Positions 58,812-64,000 of a stretch of DNA of 64,000 nt are shown here, piece after piece. The position numbers and the translations under genes are program-made. The stretch is taken from NCBI GenBank assembly GCA_024742695.1, contig JANSXY010000001.1, positions 267,200-331,199 of the forward strand, read 5' to 3'. Under the pieces are notes generated by a model. That model was not told where the DNA came from, did not search any database, and saw only the letters and a program-made list of their open reading frames with translations. The number at the start of each line of letters is the position of its first letter. Within the stretch, counting starts at the first letter, position 1. The DNA comes from Paracoccaceae bacterium. GTDB taxonomy: Bacteria > Pseudomonadota > Alphaproteobacteria > Rhodobacterales > Rhodobacteraceae.

Positions 58812-59081
58812 TTACTCGGCGGCCTCCGCCGCGGGCAGAACGGAGATGTAGGTTCGGCCCTTGAACCCCTTGCGGAAGCTCACCACGCCCTCGCAGGTCG
58901 CGAAGATCGTGTGATCGGTGCCCATGCCCACGCCCTCGCCCGGCCACCACTTGGTGCCGCGCTGGCGCACGATGATGTTGCCGGGGATCACGGACTGGCC
59001 GCCATAAAGCTTCACCCCAAGCCGCCGGCCGACGGAATCGCGGCCGTTCCGGGAAGAGCCGCCTGCCTTCTTGTGTGCCAT
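58812..59081 (-). CDS. rpmA: 50S ribosomal protein L27
   Basis: An 89-residue protein starting [20 protein letters not shown], continuing [20 protein letters not shown] and [20 protein letters not shown]. The N-terminal tail reaches the peptidyl-transferase centre. There is no Firmicutes-type cleaved N-terminal extension. It lies 18 bp after rplU on the same strand. Confidence 0.98.
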   Translation of the reverse strand: MAHKKAGGSSRNGRDSVGRRLGVKLYGGQSVIPGNIIVRQRGTKWWPGEGVGMGTDHTIFATCEGVVSFRKGFKGRTYISVLPAAEAAE

Positions 59082-59099
59082 ATCGCCTACTCCTTCAGC

Positions 59100-59771
59100 T
59101 TAGCCCGCGGCCAGTTTCTTGGCCTGTTCGATCCAGCCCTCGCGCTCGATCCGGCCCTTGAACGACAGCTTCTCGTCCATCGCGGCGACATCCGCCTCGG
59201 TCCAGGCCGCGATCTGGGCGAAGGTGGTGACCCCCGCCGCGTGAAGCTTCTTCTCCAGCGTCGGGCCGACGCCCGACAGCTGCTTGAGGTCGTCCGCGCC
59301 GGCCGCCGCCGGGGCCGCCTCGGCCGCCTTCGCCGCCGGCTTGACCTTCGCGGCAGGCTTCGCCTGCGCCGCCGGGGCCGATGCCGCCGCCGGGGCCGAT
59401 GCCGCCGCCGGGGCCGATCCCGCGCCGATCGCCGCCATCACGCCCGACGCCGCGGCGCCGGAGGCGAGGATGTCGGTGATCCGCACCAGCGTCAGCTGCT
59501 GGCGGTGGCCCTTGGTGCGCTGCGACGAATGCTTGCGCCGGCGCTTGACGTAGTTGATGACCTTCTCGCCCTTGATGTTGTCGATCACGTCGGCCTGCAC
59601 GCCGGCGTCTTCCACCAGCGGCGCGCCGACGACCGGGGCGTCGCCGCCGATCATCAGGATCTCGTTGAACTGAACCTTGTCGCCGGCATTGGCCGCCAGT
59701 TTCTCGATGCGCAGGACGTCGCCGGCCTGAACCCGATACTGCTTGCCGCCGGTCTTGAGGACCGCGAACAT
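59100..59771 (-). CDS. rplU: 50S ribosomal protein L21 with C-terminal helix-hairpin-helix extension
   Basis: A 223-residue protein, about twice the usual L21. Residues 1-103 are L21 (MFAVLKTGGKQYRVQAGDVL and YVKRRRKHSSQRTKGHRQQL). An Ala/Pro/Lys-rich linker with a repeated SAPAAA unit follows. The last 60 residues contain a helix-hairpin-helix-like domain (LKQLSGVGPTLEKKLHAAGV, then TTFAQIAAWTEADVAAMDEK). Such extensions are widespread in Rhodobacterales L21; their function is unknown. It is the first gene of rplU-rpmA, with a near-consensus promoter. Confidence 0.96.
   Translation of the reverse strand: MFAVLKTGGKQYRVQAGDVLRIEKLAANAGDKVQFNEILMIGGDAPVVGAPLVEDAGVQADVIDNIKGEKVINYVKRRRKHSSQRTKGHRQQLTLVRITDILASGAAASGVMAAIGAGSAPAAASAPAAASAPAAQAKPAAKVKPAAKAAEAAPAAAGADDLKQLSGVGPTLEKKLHAAGVTTFAQIAAWTEADVAAMDEKLSFKGRIEREGWIEQAKKLAAG
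59365..59418. repeat. 18-bp tandem repeat in the L21 linker
   Basis: Three head-to-tail copies of GCCGCCGCCGGGGCCGAT; the copies at 59383-59400 and 59401-59418 are identical, and the copy at 59365 has two changes. They encode the repeating SAPAAA linker on the reverse strand. Copy number may vary between strains. Confidence 0.85.
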
Positions 59772-59916
59772 GGGTCTTTCCTTCTCTCTGCCGCGCCCTG
59801 CGGCCCCCTTGCGGGTGTTGCCGGCCCTTCGGCCGCCTCGGGCTGCGCGCCCCCGGATCGGGGCGTTTGTGAAACCGAAACCCGGCCAAACCGCCATCGG
59901 TTCGCCGGGACGCGGG

Positions 59917-59945
59917 CTTATCCCGTGCCGGGCGGCGCTTGTCAA
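59917..59945 (-). promoter_or_regulatory. Strong sigma-70 promoter of rplU-rpmA
   Basis: Read leftward: TTGACA (59945-59940), a 17-bp spacer, then GATAAG (59922-59917). The -35 hexamer is perfect consensus. It gives a leader of about 140 bases to the rplU start at 59771. Confidence 0.65.
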
Positions 59946-60001
59946 GACGGTTGTCGGGCCGGTCCCGACGCGATCGCCGGGGCGCCCGGCGGCGCGCGTG
60001 G

Positions 60002-60820
60002 CTACAGTTCCTCGCCCGCCAGTTCCCGCGCCGCGGCCAGCCCCAGCCGGTACGAGACATCCGCGAACATCGCGTCGAAGGCCGCGAACAGCGCCCGGTT
60101 CATCGCCTTGCCCGCCGGGCTTTCGGCGAAGGCGATATAGGCCTCCATGTCCGCGTCGGTCAGCGGTTCGTAGGCCAGCGCGAGGTAGGACCAAACCCAG
60201 TCCTCGGTATCGGCGCGGATCTGCGGTTCCTGCCCCCAGACCTCGGCGAGGATATCCTCCTGCGTCATCTCGCGCGCGAGGAACCCGCCCTCGCCCAGCC
60301 CGCGCCAGAACGCGAGGCTGGAATTCAGCCCGCCCGCGACATTGGCCTCGATCAGGTCGCCGGCCTCGATGAAGGCCTCGATCCGGTCAAGCCGCGGATC
60401 CTTGTCCTCGGCCATCTCCTGCAGGCGCAGCATCGCGGCCTCCTCGATCGCCTCGTCGAGAAAGGCCTCGCGCGCGGAGATCTCCAGTTCCACGATCCGG
60501 CGGCCGAGCGCGCCCTCGAAGAACCCGGCCATCGCCGCGGTATCCGCGCCGTCGAGCGCCGCGGCGAAGCGCGGCAGGACGATGTCGGCCAGCCGCCCGG
60601 TGTCGTAGATCCGCGAGACTTCGGCCTGCCAGCCCGCGCCGCCGCGGCCCTGCAGCATGTCGCGGCCCAGCGACTCGCCATAGGCCAGCCCCTCGGAGCG
60701 CATCACCGCCAGCACCCGCGGCATGTCGAGCGCGGCGGCCACGCGCCCGGCATCCGCCGCGGCGGCGCGCGGCAGCAGCGCGGCAAGCACAACGATCACG
60801 AGGGCGGCAAGGCGCGGCAT
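60002..60820 (-). CDS. DUF2059-domain exported protein
   Basis: A 272-residue protein with a signal peptide (LAALVIVVLAALLPRAAAAD) from an ATG with GGGAG upstream. The body is all-helical, with AAMAGFFEGALGRRIVELEI, SAREAFLDEAIEEAAMLRLQ and the C-terminal EAYIAFAESPAGKAMNRALF. The last segment (F..SP.GKA.N.ALF) is the DUF2059 signature. It is probably periplasmic; function unknown. It is divergent from the tRNA-Ser gene. Confidence 0.85.
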   Translation of the reverse strand: MPRLAALVIVVLAALLPRAAAADAGRVAAALDMPRVLAVMRSEGLAYGESLGRDMLQGRGGAGWQAEVSRIYDTGRLADIVLPRFAAALDGADTAAMAGFFEGALGRRIVELEISAREAFLDEAIEEAAMLRLQEMAEDKDPRLDRIEAFIEAGDLIEANVAGGLNSSLAFWRGLGEGGFLAREMTQEDILAEVWGQEPQIRADTEDWVWSYLALAYEPLTDADMEAYIAFAESPAGKAMNRALFAAFDAMFADVSYRLGLAAARELAGEEL

Positions 60821-60941
60821 GGCAAATCTCCCTTCGGGCACAACGGCGCGCCCGCCCGAAAGGAGTAGTGCGCCGACGCCAGATTGCCAAGCGCCGCCCC
60901 GGTCAACGGCCCGACGCGCCGCCCGCACCGCATATTTTCGG

Positions 60942-60970
60942 TTGCAGCGCGCCCGATCCGGGGCTAAATC
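60942..60970 (+). promoter_or_regulatory. Sigma-70 promoter of the tRNA-Ser gene
   Basis: TTGCAG (60942-60947), a 17-bp spacer and TAAATC (60965-60970). The expected start would be about 15 bases before the mature tRNA 5' end. Confidence 0.55.
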
Positions 60971-60992
60971 CCCGCTCCACGACCCCCGATGC

Positions 60993-61082
60993 GGAGAGGT
61001 GCCGGAGCGGTCGAACGGGGCGGTCTCGAAAACCGTTGTGGGTGAAAGCCTACCCAGGGTTCGAATCCCTGTCTCTCCGCCA
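60993..61082 (+). tRNA. tRNA-Ser (anticodon CGA)
   Basis: A 90-nt class II tRNA. The acceptor stem GGAGAGG pairs with TCTCTCC, followed by discriminator G and an encoded CCA. The anticodon stem GCGGT/ACCGT holds loop CTCGAAA, with anticodon CGA at 61027-61029, reading UCG. A long variable arm (GTGGGTGAAAGCCTACCC) and the T-loop GGGTTCGAATCCC are typical of serine tRNAs. It marks the left edge of a composition change and is a common integration target. Confidence 0.97.
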
Positions 61083-61419
61083 TTCAACTTACATAAGTGA
61101 TTGATTTCCAATGGGTATAGCCGGGACACCGCGCCGCCATCCCCCACGAAATCCCCCACCGTCACGTTGAGTGCCGTCAACTTTCTTGGATTTCGCCGAA
61201 ATGGCGTTTTGCACGCAAACGTGTTAGGCGAACAGCAAGCGGGTGGGTTTCGCCAGCCGGGTACGGACAGTGTTCCGAGGCGCGCTGCACAATTCGGACG
61301 GCGTCTTTCTGGTTATGCGCGAGCTCAGTGGCGCGCTTTAGACCCTAACTCGCCGCTACGGCATCGACCCAAGCGGTTGTAGTATGTACTGATCTGTTTG
61401 ATCTACCGAAGGCGCACCT
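61083..61419. other. 337-base spacer after tRNA-Ser with no recognisable gene
   Basis: No convincing coding frame was seen on either strand. It holds a 9-bp direct repeat ATCCCCCAC (61139-61147 and 61151-61159) about 55 bases after the tRNA, and AT-richer DNA than the region to the left. No second copy of the tRNA 3' end is inside the window, and no integrase frame is evident. Confidence 0.6.
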
Positions 61420-61800
61420 ATGGGAAGGAACAGCTATCTTGGCGGGGGGACCGTGATCAACTCCGGTTCCAGTTGGTTTTCACCTAACGACCAGAAGCTC
61501 GATAACCAGCACCGAGCCTGGCAGCGCGAGGGCGAGATTGCACTCGAACGGAAGAAAGAACGCGAGCGAAAGAAGATCCTCGAAGATGAGGAGAAGCTGA
61601 AGAAAGCTCGCGAGCGACAGCGCAAGAAACGCGAAGCAGAGTCAGCTGAGATGGAGCTTAAACGGCAAAGGTCCATAGAGGCGACGGGAGAGCCACCGAG
61701 AACGAAGAGCGTCGCACAGGTGGAAGAGCGCATGGGAAAGGTTGAAGTGGTCCGGGAAAGTCTCGGAGGCAGAGGCCGCAGGCCATTCCGCGGTGGCTAG
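61420..61800 (+). CDS. Hypothetical Lys/Glu-rich coiled-coil protein
   Basis: A 126-residue protein starting MGRNSYLGGGTVINSGSSWF. Residues 40-90 are a highly charged continuous helix (ERKKERERKKILEDEEKLKK) expected to form a coiled coil or single alpha-helix; the basic tail ends RGRRPFRGG. No family is recognised. Its AAG/GAG/GAA-rich codon use is unlike the GC3-rich genes to the left, in keeping with acquisition. Its stop overlaps the convergent gene's stop by 4 bp. Confidence 0.65.
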   Translation: MGRNSYLGGGTVINSGSSWFSPNDQKLDNQHRAWQREGEIALERKKERERKKILEDEEKLKKARERQRKKREAESAEMELKRQRSIEATGEPPRTKSVAQVEERMGKVEVVRESLGGRGRRPFRGG

Positions 61801-62255
61801 TTCGTCGCGCTACCTGTGAACGTGCATTCCGCCCTGTAAATTGCAACCTTGCCTATCGCGGTTCCGATTTTATGCGACGTCCATAGCACTTCGTTGCCTG
61901 CGAAATTGAAGGTGTAAATATCGACATAGGTGCCGCGGAAGGCGCCCACCGTAAGCAAGTTGTCAGCGCCACCAAGTGGGATAACTCGTGCGCCGTCTTC
62001 GCGATACCCGTAGGCACCGGCGATGTCGTCGAACTGTATGTCCCACTCGTCGCCAAGTCGCACCAAGACAATTCGCCCGCTCGATATGCCATCCTTTGAC
62101 CAATCGGGGCCTTCTGGGTTCATCACGGGGTCGTGGAAGAAATATCCTTGGCCTTCTGACGCCCCGCACCGTGCGATGACGCCCTCGCTAGACTGTGCTG
62201 CAAGCGGTGCCATGAGCGCGGAAGACAGAAGAAGAACCTTTCCTGAAGTCCCCAT
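61797..62255 (-). CDS. Hypothetical secreted protein (island)
   Basis: A 152-residue protein from the ATG at 62255, with a signal peptide (MGTSGKVLLLSSALMAPLAA, cleaved near QSSEG). The mature part has two cysteines (ARCGASEGQGYFFHD and YRAECTFTGSATN), one near each end, that may form a disulphide, and a beta-rich middle. No homologue is recognised. Its start overlaps the stop of the upstream lipoprotein gene by one base (TAATG), so the two are translationally coupled. Confidence 0.65.
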   Translation of the reverse strand: MGTSGKVLLLSSALMAPLAAQSSEGVIARCGASEGQGYFFHDPVMNPEGPDWSKDGISSGRIVLVRLGDEWDIQFDDIAGAYGYREDGARVIPLGGADNLLTVGAFRGTYVDIYTFNFAGNEVLWTSHKIGTAIGKVAIYRAECTFTGSATN

Positions 62256-62596
62256 TAGCCGCCCTGATACCGATACCCGAGAATTGTCATGCACTGCTCG
62301 TAACGGCGGCTAACTTGGGCGCGGTAGCCAATCGCAGCGCCAAAGTCCGTCATGCCAGCCTGCAAGCTGTTGTTCGCATTAACCTGATAGGTGGTGCCGT
62401 AGTTCGACGTGACCGTGAAATTCGGCCCGGTTGGGGTCGAAGCGGGCATCGGCACCGTTCCCTCGGAGAACATCTCGCAGCGTGCCGAGTTAGCGGCGAA
62501 GTCGCGCATCAGTTCCGGGCTTCCCGTCCAGTCCGTAGGGCTGGTGGACACACAGGCGCAGAGGAACATGCAGGGGATTAGGGGCCAGGATTTCAT
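62255..62596 (-). CDS. Hypothetical small lipoprotein (island)
   Basis: A 113-residue protein starting MKSWPLIPCMFLCACVSTSP. LCAC is a lipobox (Cys15), and GAGG precedes the ATG at 62596. The mature part has a Thr/Asn-rich middle (NFTVTSNYGTTYQVNANNSL) and a helical end (FGAAIGYRAQVSRRYEQCMT) with two further cysteines. No family was recognised. It is coupled to the downstream secreted protein, so the pair may act together at the envelope. Confidence 0.65.
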   Translation of the reverse strand: MKSWPLIPCMFLCACVSTSPTDWTGSPELMRDFAANSARCEMFSEGTVPMPASTPTGPNFTVTSNYGTTYQVNANNSLQAGMTDFGAAIGYRAQVSRRYEQCMTILGYRYQGG

Positions 62597-62832
62597 CGTG
62601 AACAACCTCAACAACGCTTCATCGGATTGACGACACCGCCCGCCAAAAGACACTGCCACACTTTCTTCAGGCCCGGCGGCTTCTTTGCCTGAGGTTACAC
62701 AGGTCCGTGAGCGCCACACAACCCTGAATAGCAGGCTGACGCGTCGCAGCTATCGCTTCTTCGCCTCGCGTCTCTCGCTGCAGCCTTCCGGGAACCTTCT
62801 CGACAGTCTGTCGCGATACCTGGAAATATGAT

Positions 62833-63198
62833 ATGCGGCCCGGCATGTTCAGGCGTTGGTTGATACTGTTACTCGTCGGGCTTGGCGCGGCTATCCTCGC
62901 CTTCGTCCTTGCGATGCACCGGGCCGACGAGGCTGAGAAAGCGTTTGCTGAAATCCACGACGAGTGCATGGCGTACCTTGGAGGCCGAGACGCCGCCTGG
63001 AAACCCGACGACGACAGCCACTATCACTTCACCTGCGACAGTGACAACCCGACTTCGAATTGGTCGCTTAAGCTAAGATATCGAAGCTCTTGGTACGATA
63101 TGAGCGGGTTCGCCCTGCTTTGGCCAATTGCAGTCTTGAGCTTGGTTTTCTTGTCGTTCCTCCTGCGCTGGCTGTTCACTGGACGTATCAAGCCTTGA
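62833..63198 (+). CDS. Hypothetical two-helix membrane protein (island)
   Basis: A 121-residue protein. An N-terminal helix (FRRWLILLLVGLGAAILAFV) and a C-terminal helix (FALLWPIAVLSLVFLSFLLR) flank a soluble, probably periplasmic, middle with two cysteines (DECMAYL and HFTCDSD). An ATG at 62845 is an alternative start. No relative recognised. It ends 11 bp inside a convergent, broken Cys-rich frame. Confidence 0.6.
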   Translation: MRPGMFRRWLILLLVGLGAAILAFVLAMHRADEAEKAFAEIHDECMAYLGGRDAAWKPDDDSHYHFTCDSDNPTSNWSLKLRYRSSWYDMSGFALLWPIAVLSLVFLSFLLRWLFTGRIKP

Positions 63199-63478
63199 AG
63201 TTCCGCTCTTCGCGTCGCCGCCTCGCAGCCGCCTTGCGGCACCCTTCACGGCAATACAGCGCGCCGGCACGAACGTAATCCGGCAACGTCTCGCCGCACC
63301 ACCGGCAGAACCAGTCGCGCAGCTTCAGCCGCCGCAGGATGGCGAGCGTCCGGGCCTTCCGGTTCCCAGCTTTGCCGGTCCAGAACTAGGGCTGGAACGA
63401 CACGCACGGGCAGTGCGGGGTCGGCCTCTTCGTGTCGTGGTCATGGCAATCAAAGGTTGATTGCCGACAGTATCGCAT
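63188..63478 (-). pseudogene. Cys-rich zinc-ribbon-like frame interrupted by an amber codon
   Basis: Read leftward from an ATG at 63478, the frame encodes a Cys/His-rich start (STFDCHDHDTKRPTPHCPCV) and meets TAG at 63388-63386. It then continues in the same frame for 65 codons with RLKLRDWFCRWCGETLP and ALYCREGCRKAARRRREERN. The paired CxxC and CxxxC suggest a zinc ribbon of the kind seen in small phage proteins. No start codon fits the second half alone, so a nonsense mutation in a small phage-derived gene is the simplest reading. Confidence 0.45.
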
Positions 63479-63527
63479 AAACTGGGGACGAAGACAGCCC
63501 GCAACGGGGCTGCCTGAGATCAGCACA

Positions 63528-63860
63528 CTACGTGCAACTACGATCACGTAATGCTTGTCGGATTGCCTCTTGTTCACCTTTCAGACGGGCCACCTCACCA
63601 GGCACTCCACCCCCAGAAGTCGGAACACCGATCAAGAAAACCATCAGTGCGTCATCGCTTGCGGCCTTGTCTTGCTGCGCCGAGACCCGCACCAAGGCTC
63701 CGTCGACAAAAGCTTTCTCTTTTGCGAGTTTCGAGCAGTTCCAGCCATCATACTTCGCCGTACTTATAGCTGCCGGTTCGATGTTGTCCGCCTTCTTCGC
63801 GCATCCGGGCAATCCGATGACCACGGCACATGCAAGCACGGCCAACGAACGCAATCTCAT
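63528..63860 (-). CDS. Small lipoprotein
   Basis: A 110-residue lipoprotein: MRLRSLAVLACAVVIGLPGC (lipobox LPGC, Cys20). The mature domain has YDGWNCSKLAKEKAFVDGAL, then ASDDALMVFLIGVPTSGGG and a helical end ending in Cys-Thr. I recall similar small lipoproteins scattered in proteobacterial and prophage genomes, of unknown function. The start codon abuts what looks like the end of an insertion sequence, so its native promoter may be missing. Confidence 0.7.
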   Translation of the reverse strand: MRLRSLAVLACAVVIGLPGCAKKADNIEPAAISTAKYDGWNCSKLAKEKAFVDGALVRVSAQQDKAASDDALMVFLIGVPTSGGGVPGEVARLKGEQEAIRQALRDRSCT

Positions 63861-64000
63861 GGGCAGTGTCCCCGGTGGTGGTGTAGGAGGCCGCGCGCGG
63901 AGCCCTTGGCGTAGCGCAGCGCGCGGCCGTGGGTGACGCTGGCGGTCACCGCCGATCTTCGAAGAAGGTTCGGGTTGCGAGACCTGGAACCGACAACGGA
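63861..64000. mobile_element. Probable left end of an insertion sequence (cut by window edge)
   Basis: The sequence turns GC-rich again at 63861 with GGGCAGTGTCCCCGGTGGTG, which looks like an IS terminal repeat. A perfect 9-bp inverted repeat GCCGCGCGC (63890-63898) / GCGCGCGGC (63919-63927) follows. The remaining non-coding DNA resembles the leader I associate with IS256-type elements of Rhodobacteraceae; the transposase would begin beyond the window. No target duplication can be checked here. Confidence 0.45.

Noticed and set aside
61101..61382. 93-codon + frame right after the tRNA
   Set aside because: Starts almost inside the tRNA, has no ribosome-binding site and no recognisable domain; treated as non-coding.
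62667..62969. 100-codon reverse frame between island genes
   Set aside because: It overlaps the start of the convincing membrane-protein gene and shows no start site or family; a possible remnant, but unsupported.

Overview
This window is a high-GC alphaproteobacterial chromosome segment. Gene content and order point to the Rhodobacteraceae/Paracoccaceae (Rhodobacterales). Supporting marks are the dusB-ntrB-ntrC-ntrY-ntrX-trkA-trkH-hfq-hflX cluster, NtrC and NtrX proteins without a GAFTGA loop, a HemB without zinc-ligand cysteines, a fused IspDF, a ChpT phosphotransferase, an olsBA ornithine-lipid pair, an L21 with a long C-terminal extension, and several small families typical of this group (DUF6456, DUF6477, DUF1127, DUF3553). 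This assignment is an inference from gene content; no 16S gene is present.

Layout. 1-9.4 kb: the N-terminal part of mfd (cut by the window edge), a small membrane protein, hemB, a SYLF lipoprotein, a beta-hydroxyacid dehydrogenase, a penicillin-acylase-family hydrolase, hflX and hfq. 9.5-19.8 kb: the leftward nitrogen/potassium cluster trkH, trkA, ntrX, ntrY, ntrC, ntrB, dusB, which probably runs on into hfq-hflX. 20-23.2 kb: ispDF-pgpA-cinA-like (coupled), a Coq10/RatA-like protein and hpt. 23.2-30.4 kb: a LysR regulator divergent from cytochrome c' and a di-haem cytochrome c, a Hint-domain protein overlapping lipA, DUF6456 and DUF6477 genes, and an orphan type IV prepilin. 30.5-43 kb: an MttB-family methyltransferase, guaA, a monooxygenase-fold protein, a DMT exporter, a FadL-like porin, an ATPase, metA, a lipoprotein hydrolase, ppk2-tetR, a truncated aldehyde-dehydrogenase relative, and a MocR regulator divergent from a DUF1127 gene. 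43-60.8 kb: rplM-rpsI, acyl-CoA genes, an MFS-M32 peptidase-ctaA cluster, trmJ-like, TfoX-like, ThiE-like, olsBA, DUF3553/chpT, obgE-proB-proA, rplU-rpmA and a DUF2059 protein.

60.9-64 kb: a tRNA-Ser(CGA) marks a sharp change. Everything to its right is visibly less GC-rich and consists of small unrecognised proteins: a Lys/Glu-rich protein, two secreted proteins in a coupled pair, a two-helix membrane protein, a Cys-rich frame broken by an amber codon, and a lipoprotein. The window ends in what looks like the end of an insertion sequence. This is the only clearly accessory stretch and probably the edge of a genomic island or decayed prophage.

I saw no CRISPR array, defence system, toxin-antitoxin pair or biosynthetic cluster. 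The most interesting leads are modest: the tRNA-linked island edge, the orphan prepilin with a near-consensus promoter, the Hint-lipA overlap, well-formed operator candidates for the LysR and MocR regulators, and residue-level departures in NtrC, NtrX, HemB and MetA.
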